Shown here in pieces: positions 25,783 through 34,944 of a DNA stretch of 64,000 nucleotides. The DNA comes from an uncultured Muribaculaceae bacterium. GTDB lineage: Bacteria > Bacteroidota > Bacteroidia > Bacteroidales > Muribaculaceae. Within the stretch, counting starts at the first letter, position 1, and each line of letters opens with the position of its first letter. The DNA is taken from assembly GCA_910586995.1 (NCBI GenBank), contig CAJUKZ010000005.1, positions 1 to 64,000 on the forward strand, written 5' to 3'. A model generated the notes under the pieces. It did no database searches. It was not told where the DNA came from and saw only the letters and a list, made by a program, of their open reading frames with translations. The position numbers were made by a program, and so were the translations under genes.

Positions 25783-26571
25783 ATGCTCATACTTATAGCT
25801 GAATCAAAAACTATGGGGGCTTGCACCGGACATGTATCAACCGAAGAATACGCACTACACCGCCCTGAACTGGAAGATACTGCAGAGGCATTGATGCACG
25901 CCCTGCGTGATGTATCCGCCGAAACTCTTGCCCGCGAGGTAAAGATAAGTCCGGCACTTGCTTCGCGGCTAAAAATGATGATTTACGATTTCCCCCACAA
26001 ATCATCCGGCGAACAAGCTATAACGGCATATACCGGAGTCGTATTCAAAGCCTTCGATTACAAATCGCTCACGCCAATCCAGAAGAAGGAAGCCTGCGAC
26101 AGAATCGCTGTAATCTCATCACTCTACGGATGGTTGAATCCCTCTGATATAATAAAGCCATACCGCTTCGACTTCACAACCACAATCGCACTGGGCAACA
26201 GATCTCTCGCATCATACATGAAAGACCGCGTCACCGGTTGCCTTATCAAACGCCTCAGCCGGATGAAATGCACGGAGGTGCTGAACCTGCTGCCGGCCGA
26301 TGCCGCCAAATGTATTGATTTCAAAAAAATCGAAGCGGTAGCCAAGGTCTGGCGTGCCGACTTCAGGGAGATCAACCTGATAGGAGAATACCGCACACCG
26401 CCGTCCAACCGATTGAAAACATTGCGCGGACTGCTCCTGCGGCAGATAATAACCGAAAGAATAAACTGCATATCTGAACTCAGCCAAGCCGAGTCGGAAG
26501 AATACATGGCCTCAAGCTGCGACCAGGAAGCCGGAAAAATAGTATTCGACTCCGTAGCTACAAAAAAATAA
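25783..26571 (+). CDS. yaaA: YaaA family peroxide-stress protein
   Basis: YaaA lowers free intracellular iron under peroxide stress and binds DNA. The 262-aa product shows the family blocks YTGVVFKAFDY (about residues 84-94) and ISSLYGWLNPSDIIKPYRFDF (about 110-130). It lies 33 bp after gluQ and may be co-transcribed. A weak hairpin (26574-26596) follows the stop. Confidence 0.93.
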   Translation: MLILIAESKTMGACTGHVSTEEYALHRPELEDTAEALMHALRDVSAETLAREVKISPALASRLKMMIYDFPHKSSGEQAITAYTGVVFKAFDYKSLTPIQKKEACDRIAVISSLYGWLNPSDIIKPYRFDFTTTIALGNRSLASYMKDRVTGCLIKRLSRMKCTEVLNLLPADAAKCIDFKKIEAVAKVWRADFREINLIGEYRTPPSNRLKTLRGLLLRQIITERINCISELSQAESEEYMASSCDQEAGKIVFDSVATKK

Positions 26572-26573
26572 GA

Positions 26574-26596
26574 AAGAGCTTCATCTCAAAGCTCTT
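26574..26596. terminator. Hairpin after yaaA
   Basis: AAGAGCTT (26574-26581) pairs with AAGCTCTT (26589-26596) around a 7-nt loop, 2 bp past the stop codon. No long T-tract. The rest of the gap to lpxH (26597-26833) is A+T-rich with a nested inverted repeat (GTAAAAC 26682-26688, GTTTTAC 26716-26722); no gene is seen there. Confidence 0.5.
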
Positions 26597-26833
26597 CCCT
26601 ATAGGGTTTTCAATAGGTACAATTTCTAAGGTAAAAAAGATTGTTTTAAGTTGATGTCGCAAAGGTCATCCTTTTTGCATGGTAAAACAAATATATTTAT
26701 ATGTTTTGAAACATAGTTTTACAACCATTAGACATTTTGGCCAATAAACGCCTCCGTATTTATCATTGGCAATCAACAAATTACCTATTTTACCTTATTT
26801 ACTCCGAAAATGCGAAGCTATTGTTAATTTGAG

Positions 26834-27607
26834 TTAATTCGTCGAGAAACATCGTAATTCAAGCCGATCTCCATCAAACACAGCATAGCTGTCCTGACTG
26901 ATCCAGTCTCCCAGAATAATCATTCTGGAATCCTTATTCAGACGATAGTCCACCAAAGCATGCCTGTGTCCGAACACGAAATAGTCAGGCTGCCGATCAG
27001 GATGCCCGGCAAGCCAACTGCGGCAAAAGCATGTCAGCGCCTCAGTCTCTCCTTCAAATGGCGGTGGTGAGGAATAATCACTTCCACGCGACGATTTAGA
27101 CCATCCGTGGGCGAAAGGTATTGTCCACCGTGGATGTATCGAGGCATATAATTTCTGACACACACGACAACGGAATGTGTTACGAAGCAACCTGAACATT
27201 GGCTTTATGCGCCCCACTCCATCGCCATGAGTCATAAAGAACAGTTTCCCTTTGATCTCCCGCTCTACATATCCGTCGACAACCTCAATGCCGATCTCAT
27301 CACGCAGATAATCGAAAAGCCATATATCATGATTGCCGATAAACCAATGTACACGCACTCCGCCGTCGACCAGACGCGCGAGCGCTCCAAAAAAGCGGAT
27401 ATATCCGCGAGGCACTACCGTGCGGTACTCAAACCAATAGTCAAGCACATCGCCGAGCAGATACAGATCTGACGCATCCGCCGCTATCGAATCAAGGAAT
27501 GCGCATATCCGCCTTTCCTGCTCCCTGCGATCCGGAATGTAAGATGCACCCAGATGCAGGTCGGAAATGAAATATACCTTCTTACTATCTTCCGAAGCCT
27601 GATTCAT
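26834..27607 (-). CDS. lpxH: UDP-2,3-diacylglucosamine diphosphatase
   Basis: Makes lipid X in lipid A synthesis, at the inner face of the inner membrane. Metallophosphoesterase motifs are all present: D16-L-H18 in FISDLHLG, D53 in LLGDVLDYW, N92/H93 in GNHD, H127 in THGDG, and H214/H216 in FGHRH. The Arg-rich insertion between HGDG and GHRH suits LpxH. The start overlaps the stop of the DUF59 gene by ATGA, so the pair is co-translated, which mixes Fe-S maturation with envelope synthesis. Confidence 0.92.
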   Translation of the reverse strand: MNQASEDSKKVYFISDLHLGASYIPDRREQERRICAFLDSIAADASDLYLLGDVLDYWFEYRTVVPRGYIRFFGALARLVDGGVRVHWFIGNHDIWLFDYLRDEIGIEVVDGYVEREIKGKLFFMTHGDGVGRIKPMFRLLRNTFRCRVCQKLYASIHPRWTIPFAHGWSKSSRGSDYSSPPPFEGETEALTCFCRSWLAGHPDRQPDYFVFGHRHALVDYRLNKDSRMIILGDWISQDSYAVFDGDRLELRCFSTN

Positions 27608-27930
27608 AGGAAACCAAGCTCAAGTTTAGCTTCTTCACTCATCATGTCCTGATTCCACTCAGGCTCGAAGACAAGATTTATGTTCACATTATTGACGCCA
27701 TCTATACTCTCAAGCTTTATCCTGGCATCTTCCATAAGGAAATCGGCAGCCGGACAATTAGGCGCAGTCAGCGTCATATCCACGTTCAAATCGCCATTGT
27801 CGGCAAGATCTATATTGTATATGAGGCCGAGGCTGTAGATATCCACCGGAATCTCCGGGTCGTACACAGTACGCAGCATTTCCACAACCTTCTCCTCTAT
27901 GGCAAGTCTTTCTTCTGAGGTCATATGCAT
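27604..27930 (-). CDS. DUF59/MIP18 SUF-type Fe-S assembly protein (108 aa)
   Basis: Single MIP18-like domain with the blocks TVYDPEIPVDIYSLGLIY (about residues 21-38) and MTLTAPNCPAADFL, in which C59 is the conserved cysteine. Relatives assist Fe-S cluster assembly or delivery. The start could be M1 or M3 (MHM). Its promoter is at 27942-27949, and lpxH overlaps its stop. Other suf genes are not in the window. Confidence 0.92.
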   Translation of the reverse strand: MHMTSEERLAIEEKVVEMLRTVYDPEIPVDIYSLGLIYNIDLADNGDLNVDMTLTAPNCPAADFLMEDARIKLESIDGVNNVNINLVFEPEWNQDMMSEEAKLELGFL

Positions 27931-27941
27931 TCTGTTTTTTG

Positions 27942-27949
27942 CAAATTTA
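27942..27949 (-). promoter_or_regulatory. Promoter -7 element of the DUF59-lpxH operon
   Basis: Minus-strand TAAATTTG fits TAnnTTTG, 12 bp before the ATG at 27930. Confidence 0.6.
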
Positions 27950-27993
27950 ATACTTTCAGATGGAATTAGGAGACAGGTGTCGCGGAATTTGAT

Positions 27994-28001
27994 TAAATTT
28001 G
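27994..28001 (+). promoter_or_regulatory. Promoter -7 element of the 28053 gene
   Basis: TAAATTTG fits TAnnTTTG. Its start point (about 28008) excludes an upstream TTG at 27999 and supports ATG 28053. Confidence 0.6.
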
Positions 28002-28052
28002 TGGAAATTTCAAATCACTTTCAACTACCCACAACTAAAAACGCACAGTAAC

Positions 28053-28658
28053 ATGAAACGTATATTTATCATACTCACTGCTTTAGTGGCTATTTTAGCA
28101 TCATCCACGACTTCTGAGGCCCGTATATTCCGCTATGGTGTACGCGCAGGTATCAACGTCAACTCACTGCACTTCTCCGGTGATCTGGTCAACAGTGACA
28201 ACCGCACAGGTTACACATTCGGTCTCACAGGCGAAGTCAATCTTCCCGTACTGCCCTTTGCCGTAGATGCCTCGCTGATGTTCACCCACCGCAACTACAA
28301 TATCTCTGTCACAGACGACAACGGAACAAGATACTCTCAATCCAAAGGTGCAAATTACTTTGAGATTCCTGTAAACCTGAAATGGAATATTTCCATTCCG
28401 GCGGTCGCCGCTATTGTAAAACCATACATTTTCACCGGACCTAACTTCGCTTTCCTGATGGGAAAGACAAAGATATCGGAAACTCTGAAAAGAAAAAACA
28501 CCGATATTGACTGGGACTTCGGCTTCGGACTCGAACTCGTACGCCATCTGCAACTGTCAGCCTACTATTCCCTCGGACTGTCCAAGGCTTACAGTGGCGA
28601 CGAAGTAGGCTACGGCCGCAACCGCTGCTGGACCGTGACTGCAACATATCTTTTCTAA
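28053..28658 (+). CDS. Outer-membrane beta-barrel protein, PorT/OmpX-like (201 aa)
   Basis: Start at ATG 28053, giving a signal peptide (about residues 1-22). The mature part is a small barrel of eight or so strands ending in CWTVTATYLF, with the family pattern RYGVRAGINVNSLHFSG near the start and YFEIPVNLKWNI in the middle. Porin-family proteins of this kind are abundant in Bacteroidetes and mostly of unknown role. tsaB follows 29 bp later. Confidence 0.88.
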   Translation: MKRIFIILTALVAILASSTTSEARIFRYGVRAGINVNSLHFSGDLVNSDNRTGYTFGLTGEVNLPVLPFAVDASLMFTHRNYNISVTDDNGTRYSQSKGANYFEIPVNLKWNISIPAVAAIVKPYIFTGPNFAFLMGKTKISETLKRKNTDIDWDFGFGLELVRHLQLSAYYSLGLSKAYSGDEVGYGRNRCWTVTATYLF

Positions 28659-28687
28659 GAGCTTATAGAAAAACAAATCCAGACATC

Positions 28688-29383
28688 ATGGCTCTTATTC
28701 TCAGCATAGAGACCTCGACATCGGTATGCTCAGCCTCTCTTTCAGCCGAAGGCATGATCCTGGCCCATCAGGAATGCTTCGAAGGCCGCAACCATGCCAC
28801 ACTGCTCAGCGGATATGTAAAGCATTGCCTTGACTATGCACGCGAGCACGAGATGAAACCGGATGCAATAGCAGTATCTATCGGACCCGGCAGCTATACC
28901 GGACTGCGTATCGGACTTTCCGAAGCCAAAGGACTGGCCTACGCGCTCGATATTCCGCTCATAGGAGTAGATACGCTTCAGCTTCTGGCCGTCTCTGCCA
29001 TGTTTTCGTCGGAATATCTCCCTGAGGATGCACTTTTCGCCCCTATGATCGACGCCCGCAGAATGGAAGTGTTCACAGCGTTATACGACATGGGGCTGAC
29101 ACCGCTGATGCAACCGCAACCACTCATACTCGACTCCGGAAGCTACAGCGAATGGCTCGACAAATCACCGGTCATATTCATGGGCGACGGAAGCGACAAA
29201 GCCCGTGAAGTGATAAAAGGGAAAAACGCCATTTTCCTACCCGACGTAAAACCTGTGGCAGTAGACATGATGCCACTTGCCGAGAAAGCATACGCAGAAC
29301 GCAGATTCCTGGATCTCGCATACTCCGTGCCGGCATACCTTAAAGAATTTCAGGCCACCAAGCCGAAGAATCCTCTGACATAG
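28688..29383 (+). CDS. tsaB: tRNA threonylcarbamoyladenosine biosynthesis protein TsaB
   Basis: Partner of TsaD in making t6A37 on ANN-decoding tRNAs. ASKHA-fold features: ILSIETSTSVCSASLS at the N-terminus, the conserved SIGPGSYTGLRIGLSEAKGLAYAL block (about residues 65-88), and HATLLSGYV. The length of 231 aa is normal. Read with the small barrel protein upstream (29-bp gap). Confidence 0.96.
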   Translation: MALILSIETSTSVCSASLSAEGMILAHQECFEGRNHATLLSGYVKHCLDYAREHEMKPDAIAVSIGPGSYTGLRIGLSEAKGLAYALDIPLIGVDTLQLLAVSAMFSSEYLPEDALFAPMIDARRMEVFTALYDMGLTPLMQPQPLILDSGSYSEWLDKSPVIFMGDGSDKAREVIKGKNAIFLPDVKPVAVDMMPLAEKAYAERRFLDLAYSVPAYLKEFQATKPKNPLT

Positions 29384-29504
29384 GTATCTCCTGAACTTTT
29401 GCCATCCCGGAGATGTATAATATATGCAGGCATCGAAAGACATGTCCGCAAAGTCAAACCCATAACCTCACTTATTAAGATCGAGGGCAGTATTATCTAC
29501 AATT

Positions 29505-30431
29505 ATGAATAATATGAACAAGACAATCAGAAAAATATCGTCAATAGCTGCTGCAGTGATATTGACCGCAGCATGCTCCACCTCATGCGGAACCATGAAA
29601 AAGACCTCCGGACAGACCGAGACATCTACATCAAAAAAGGCCAAAGAATCGTCTTCATCCAAGAAGACAACAGATGGCAAGACTACCAAAGTCACCGCAT
29701 CGGCCGAACTTGCCGAAAAAATATCAGGCGAATGGCAAATCATCAAAGCTGGCAACACCGTGCTTCCCATCACCGACGAGATGCCATATATAAACTTCGA
29801 CCCCACCGAAAACAGGTTCTATGCATCGGACGGCTGTAATATCATTAACGGAGACTTCACTGCTACTACAGAGGGCAATGTAATATTCCAACATGTGCTG
29901 TCCACATTGCGCATGTGCCCGGAGATAGAAAATCAGGAAGCCATCTCAGGCGTCATGCAGGACAATAAGTCGTACACCGTCGTATTGAGCAAGTCTGCCA
30001 CGACTCCTGATGTCACCATCCTTACTCTGCGCAATCCACAGAACAAAGATGTCCTGACCATGCGCCGATCCGACATGAGTTTCCTCAACGGATACTGGCA
30101 GGTAGTGAAGATCGGAGACAAAAGCTACGATAACCCCGAAATGAACCTGTTTTTCGATATTCCGGCAATGAAAGTGCACGGCAACACAGGATGCAATTAC
30201 TTCAACGGAGACATATACACAGATCCCAAAGTCGGCGCATCGCTCAACTTCGGACAGATGGGGGTGACACGCATGGCCTGCTATGACCAAGGTGTTGAAA
30301 GTTCAATGCTCGTGGCACTTGAGCAAGTAACCTCAGCCCGTCCGGATTCCAATGGCAATGCATTGCTCAACGACTCCAACGGCACAACTCTCATCGTGCT
30401 AAAGCACATGGATGCGCCTGCCGACGAATAA
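29505..30431 (+). CDS. Lipoprotein with two META domains (308 aa)
   Basis: Lipobox LTAAC gives a lipid anchor at about C24. A Lys/Ser/Thr-rich linker (about residues 33-65) is followed by two META/HslJ-like domains: GEWQIIKAGNTVLPI...SDGCNIINGDF and NGYWQVVKIGDKSYDN...NTGCNYFNGDI, each with the conserved GCN. HslJ relatives are envelope stress proteins. M1 and M4 are both possible starts; no promoter consensus is obvious. It precedes the amino-sugar kinase by 45 bp. Confidence 0.9.
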   Translation: MNNMNKTIRKISSIAAAVILTAACSTSCGTMKKTSGQTETSTSKKAKESSSSKKTTDGKTTKVTASAELAEKISGEWQIIKAGNTVLPITDEMPYINFDPTENRFYASDGCNIINGDFTATTEGNVIFQHVLSTLRMCPEIENQEAISGVMQDNKSYTVVLSKSATTPDVTILTLRNPQNKDVLTMRRSDMSFLNGYWQVVKIGDKSYDNPEMNLFFDIPAMKVHGNTGCNYFNGDIYTDPKVGASLNFGQMGVTRMACYDQGVESSMLVALEQVTSARPDSNGNALLNDSNGTTLIVLKHMDAPADE

Positions 30432-30476
30432 ATCCACAAAACCTTGCGCTAAAACCGACAATCCCTACCATCAGAA

Positions 30477-31310
30477 ATGCACATTATCGCCGATAGCAGC
30501 AGTACCCGCACCCAATGGGTCATGGCCAAAGGAAGTACAATAATGATGCAGGCTACTACAGCCGGCATCAACCCGTACTTCCACACAAGACGCGAGATCT
30601 CACATATAATACGTCTCGGCCTTCCCGAAGATTTTTTCCGCAGGCGCTGGGATAATGTGTTCTTCTATGGATCAGGATGTGCCAACGAGCAGAAAAACAA
30701 GATCGTAGAGCAATGCCTTGTGGCTCAGTTCAAGACCCCTTGCACCGTAAACAGCAACTTGCTCGGAGCTGCAAGAGGTCTTTTGGTGCGCCGCAGCGGG
30801 CTCGCATGCATATTGGGAACCGGCTCCAACTCCTGCTATTACGATGGAGAGAACATAACCCGCACAGTAAGACCGCTTGGATTTGTGCTTGGCGACGAGG
30901 GATCAAAAGCATATCTTGGGAAAGCGCTTGTGGCCAATGTACTTAAAGAGCTTGCGCCGCAACACATATGCGAGGCTTTCTATAAGAAGTTCAATGTATC
31001 GACCGATCAGATAATGGACAGTATATATACGGAGAGTCTGCCGTCTCTTACATTGGCTGAATATTCTTCCCTTTTGGCCGACCTTATCGACGATCCATAC
31101 GTGCACAGGCTCGTATACGACGCCTTCATGGCATTCTTCACCCGAAATATATCAAGATACGACTACTGCAACAAACCTATATCATTCGTAGGATCTGCCG
31201 CTGTTGCATACTCCGATATCCTGCATGAGGCCGCAAATGACTTCGGTGCATCAATCCGGGATATTCGCCCGGACTCAATGCCCGGACTTGTGGAATTCCA
31301 CGCTACGTAA
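30477..31310 (+). CDS. BadF/BadG-type ATPase, probable N-acetylglucosamine kinase (277 aa)
   Basis: ASKHA kinase with phosphate-1 motif ADSSSTRTQWV at residues 4-14, adenosine-site glycines in CILGTGSNSCYY, and GFVLGDEGSKAYLG, the pattern of the eukaryote-like GlcNAc kinases common in Bacteroidetes. Phosphorylates GlcNAc or a related amino sugar from mucin, chitin or cell-wall turnover; a GH20 hexosaminidase elsewhere in the window (51935-53986) could feed it. Confidence 0.88.
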   Translation: MHIIADSSSTRTQWVMAKGSTIMMQATTAGINPYFHTRREISHIIRLGLPEDFFRRRWDNVFFYGSGCANEQKNKIVEQCLVAQFKTPCTVNSNLLGAARGLLVRRSGLACILGTGSNSCYYDGENITRTVRPLGFVLGDEGSKAYLGKALVANVLKELAPQHICEAFYKKFNVSTDQIMDSIYTESLPSLTLAEYSSLLADLIDDPYVHRLVYDAFMAFFTRNISRYDYCNKPISFVGSAAVAYSDILHEAANDFGASIRDIRPDSMPGLVEFHAT

Positions 31311-31342
31311 AGCGCCGACAATACCAATAACCTATAACCATC

Positions 31343-32236
31343 ATGAAAAAGCTATTACTTGCAATCTGCACTATCATCAGCACATTATGCATCAATGCCT
31401 CCGAACCTGTAGCCGGACATGTAGTTCTTATAGGACTTGACGGCTGGGGTGCATACAGCATGCCACAGGCCGATATGCCTGCCGTAAAAAAATTGATGGA
31501 CGAAGGATGCTACACACTCACAAAACGAACTGTGTCGCCATCGTCAAGCGCGCCGAACTGGGCATCCATGTTCATGGGAGTAGGCCCTGAACTCCACGGC
31601 TACACTACCTGGGGCGCACGCACACCCGAATTACCATCGAGAGTAATCGCTAAAAACAACATATTCCCCACCATATTCCAGATCTACCGCGACCAATATC
31701 CGGAAGCCAGACAAGGTATAATATACGAATGGGAAGGAATAAAATATCTGGTTGACACACTGTCTTTGAACGATCACATCCACACTCCATACGACGGAAA
31801 CAACTCAGAGACCACATGCACCGCGGCTATAGAATACATAAAAGCCGAAAAGCCCAATTTAGTAGGAATCTTCTTCGATAATCCTGATCACATCGGACAT
31901 ACAGCCGGACACGACACCCCGGAATATTACGAAGTGCTCAAAGAACTTGACGGTTATATCGCACGTATCGTCAAAGCTGTAGATGATGCAGGGCTTACCG
32001 ATGACACAATTTTCATAATCTCCTCAGACCACGGAGGTATTGAAAAGGGTCATGGAGGTATAACTATGGCAGAAATGGAGACGCCATTCATCATATCGGG
32101 AAAGAACGTGCGCAAGGAAGGCGCTTTTGAGCAAAGCATGATGCAATTCGATGTAGCCTCGACAATTGCCCACATACTCGGTGTTGAGCAACCACAGGTA
32201 TGGATCGGACGCCCGATGCTCCAGGTATTCAAATAA
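31343..32236 (+). CDS. Secreted alkaline-phosphatase-superfamily phosphodiesterase (297 aa)
   Basis: Signal peptide (residues 1-19) then an ENPP-like catalytic domain. Metal and catalytic residues are seen as LIGLDGWGAYS (first Asp), SSSAPNWASMFMG (nucleophile region), DNPDHIGHTAGHD (Asp/His ligands) and ISSDHGG. It acts in the periplasm on a phosphodiester or pyrophosphate; the substrate is unknown. Lies 32 bp after the kinase. Confidence 0.9.
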   Translation: MKKLLLAICTIISTLCINASEPVAGHVVLIGLDGWGAYSMPQADMPAVKKLMDEGCYTLTKRTVSPSSSAPNWASMFMGVGPELHGYTTWGARTPELPSRVIAKNNIFPTIFQIYRDQYPEARQGIIYEWEGIKYLVDTLSLNDHIHTPYDGNNSETTCTAAIEYIKAEKPNLVGIFFDNPDHIGHTAGHDTPEYYEVLKELDGYIARIVKAVDDAGLTDDTIFIISSDHGGIEKGHGGITMAEMETPFIISGKNVRKEGAFEQSMMQFDVASTIAHILGVEQPQVWIGRPMLQVFK

Positions 32237-32287
32237 GAGCTTGCCTAATAATAAGCCCTCAAATTTCTCTGTACCGAAAAAAATCCG

Positions 32288-32295
32288 TACCTTTG
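32288..32295 (+). promoter_or_regulatory. Promoter -7 element of the patatin gene
   Basis: TACCTTTG fits TAnnTTTG, 31 bp before the GTG start at 32327. Confidence 0.65.
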
Positions 32296-32326
32296 CAACG
32301 TTGTTTCCCAACACTTCAGATTCAGC

Positions 32327-33154
32327 GTGGCAGCAGACTCAACCAATCAATTCCGACTCGGTATAGCCCTCAGTGGTGGGGGCGCCCGCGGATTCGCACA
32401 TGCAGGCGCTCTCAAAGCTCTTGAGGAGGCCGGCTACCGCCCCGACGTCATCGCCGGAGTATCGGCAGGATCGGTGGCAGCGGTTCTGTATGCAGCGGGC
32501 ATTACGCCGGAAGGAATACTCGAAATTTTTTCAAACAGAAAATTCTCAGATCTCTGCCGCCTCCACCTTTCAGGCCACGGACTGCTCGACATGTCGCGGT
32601 TCCGCCAGCTTATAGCCCAGGCTATAGCGCCGGCCCGTAATCTGGAAGACCTCAACATACCCACATACATCGGTGTCACAGATTTCGACTCCGGACAGCC
32701 TCACTCATTCTCAAGCGGTCCGGCAGCCGAACGTGTATCCGCATCATGCTCAATCCCCGTGATATTCCCACCTGTGAAGATCGACGGTGTGAACTATGTG
32801 GACGGAGGCGTGCTGCGCAATCTGCCGGCAGGAATAATCCGCGACAAATGCAGTATTCTGATAGGCATAGACTGTAGTCCGCAGAACTATATGCCTCTGC
32901 GCGGAAAAAGCATTATCGACACTGCATTCCGCTCTTTCCACATGCTTGCAAGAGCCAATACGATGCACGACATAGACATCTGCGACATGATGATATCCGT
33001 AAAAGACATCGCCGACTATAAGGTATTCAACCTTAAAGACATAAACAGATGTTTCAAGTGCGGATATGAGGCTGCGTCCAAGGCCCTGGACCAAATTTGC
33101 CTGCTTGATAATATCAGCAAAACAAACCAAAACACGAGTCATGACCAAAATTAA
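32327..33154 (+). CDS. Patatin-like phospholipase (275 aa)
   Basis: Ser-Asp dyad lipase of the RssA/YchK type, cytoplasmic (no signal peptide). The oxyanion loop is SGGGARGFAHAG (residues 16-27), the nucleophile S46 sits in GVSAGSV, and D159 in DGGVLRN. A GTG codon at 32327 is the only start that keeps the N-terminal strand before the glycine loop, and a promoter lies just upstream. The stop overlaps the start of the GH13 gene by 14 bp. Confidence 0.92.
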   Translation: MAADSTNQFRLGIALSGGGARGFAHAGALKALEEAGYRPDVIAGVSAGSVAAVLYAAGITPEGILEIFSNRKFSDLCRLHLSGHGLLDMSRFRQLIAQAIAPARNLEDLNIPTYIGVTDFDSGQPHSFSSGPAAERVSASCSIPVIFPPVKIDGVNYVDGGVLRNLPAGIIRDKCSILIGIDCSPQNYMPLRGKSIIDTAFRSFHMLARANTMHDIDICDMMISVKDIADYKVFNLKDINRCFKCGYEAASKALDQICLLDNISKTNQNTSHDQN

Positions 33155-34907
33155 GCAATGCGGCTGCACCAAGCCTGTGATATACCAGATGCTCCCACGC
33201 CTGTTCGCAAACTATAACGCAAACTGCGTGCCATTCGGCACTATAACCCAGAATGGTTCAGGAAAACTCAACGACATCACATCCAAGGTACTCAGAAGCA
33301 TAGCCGACATGGGAGTGACACACGTCTGGTATACAGGCGTGATCGAGCACGCCCACTGCTCCGACTATACGCGATACGGCATAGAGCGCGACAACCCGCA
33401 CGTGGTGAAAGGGCAGGCCGGATCGCCTTATGCTATCAAGGACTACTACGACATAGATCCCGATATTGCGACCGATGTACCGGCACGTATTGCCGAATTC
33501 GAAAATCTCGTAAAACGCACCCACAGCGAAGGGATGAAAGTCATAATCGACTTTGTACCTAACCATGTGGCCCGATGCTACCATTCAGATGCTGCCCCGA
33601 AAGGAGTCAAGGACTTCGGCGCGTCTGACGACAACACGCGGTTCTTCGCCCCGGACAACAACTTCTACTATATTCCACGCCAGCAGTTCGCACCATCCAT
33701 CGACCTGACTTCAGGAGGCGATCCATATGTGGAATTCCCCGCCAAAGCATCAGGCAACGACTGCTTCACTGCCTTCCCCGGACGCTATGACTGGTACGAG
33801 ACCGTAAAACTCAACTATGGTGTCGACTACGGCGATCACTCGCTCCACTTCGACCCGATACCCGACACATGGCGCAAGATGGTGGCCATACTGAAATACT
33901 GGGCACGCAAAGGCGTCGACGGATTCCGTTGCGACATGGCGCATATGGTTCCTACCGACTTCTGGCGCTGGGCTATACCACGCGTCAAGTCAGTAAATCC
34001 CGATCTGACATTCATTGCCGAAATCTACGATGTATCACTCTACAGATCATATATCGACGCCGGATTCGACTATCTCTACGACAAAGTCAACCTCTACGAT
34101 ACACTGAGAGCGATCCAGACCGGCAACATATCGGCTGCGGCAGTGACTAACTGTTGGCAGACTGTGGATGGAATCTCCAGACACATGCTCAACTTCCTCG
34201 AAAACCACGATGAGCAGCGTTTCGCCTCGGCAGAATATGCCGGCGATGCCGATCTTGTGATCCCATCACTCGTGATAAGCTCCATGATAGGCACAGGCGC
34301 GATGATGATCTATGCAGGCCAGGAACTGGGCGAGAAAGCCGCCGATGCCGAAGGCTACAGCGGCAACGACGGACGCACGACAATCTTCGACTACTGGAGC
34401 ATCCCCACCCTGCGCAGATGGCTCAACAACGGCAATCCAGGTGTAGACCAGCTCACTGCCGGAGAGATTCGGCTCAGGGACACTTACCGCAAACTGCTGC
34501 GGCTATGCAACGAAGATGATGCCATCGCCTGCGGTGGATTCTTCGACCTGATGTACGTCAACTACAATAATCCGGGATTCAATCCTCACCGCAACTTCGC
34601 CTTCCTCCGCAGAGGTAAGGATCATACATTGCTCATTGCCGTTAACTTCGGCGACACAGCCGCCGAAACGGCCATAAACATACCCCTGCATGCCTTTGAA
34701 TGTTACGGCATAATCCCCGAAAATGCAGCGAAAGCCAAAGAACTGCTGTCAGGCACAAGAGCGACAGTAAAGACATTCTCTCCCGATACACCGTTCCAGA
34801 CACTGATCCCGGCGCATGGCGCAGTGATCTGGAGAATCGAAGACTCCGCCGTCAATTCCAAGGAAACATGCGGCGATGGCAACCAATCATCTAAAAAGCG
34901 CAAATAA
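33141..34907 (+). CDS. GH13 alpha-amylase-family glycoside hydrolase (588 aa)
   Basis: Start at ATG 33141, within the end of the patatin gene; no signal peptide, so cytoplasmic. Catalytic TIM-barrel residues are clear: DFVPNHVAR (region I), nucleophile D265 in GFRCDMAH, acid/base E294 in FIAEIYD, and H356/D357 in ENHDEQR. The C-terminal beta domain ends in a Lys-rich tail. Acts on intracellular alpha-glucans or related oligosaccharides; the specificity is not evident. prs follows after 37 bp. Confidence 0.93.
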   Translation: MTKIKQCGCTKPVIYQMLPRLFANYNANCVPFGTITQNGSGKLNDITSKVLRSIADMGVTHVWYTGVIEHAHCSDYTRYGIERDNPHVVKGQAGSPYAIKDYYDIDPDIATDVPARIAEFENLVKRTHSEGMKVIIDFVPNHVARCYHSDAAPKGVKDFGASDDNTRFFAPDNNFYYIPRQQFAPSIDLTSGGDPYVEFPAKASGNDCFTAFPGRYDWYETVKLNYGVDYGDHSLHFDPIPDTWRKMVAILKYWARKGVDGFRCDMAHMVPTDFWRWAIPRVKSVNPDLTFIAEIYDVSLYRSYIDAGFDYLYDKVNLYDTLRAIQTGNISAAAVTNCWQTVDGISRHMLNFLENHDEQRFASAEYAGDADLVIPSLVISSMIGTGAMMIYAGQELGEKAADAEGYSGNDGRTTIFDYWSIPTLRRWLNNGNPGVDQLTAGEIRLRDTYRKLLRLCNEDDAIACGGFFDLMYVNYNNPGFNPHRNFAFLRRGKDHTLLIAVNFGDTAAETAINIPLHAFECYGIIPENAAKAKELLSGTRATVKTFSPDTPFQTLIPAHGAVIWRIEDSAVNSKETCGDGNQSSKKRK

Positions 34908-34944
34908 TATACACAACATATTCTTTAACCATTCTTTTTCATCC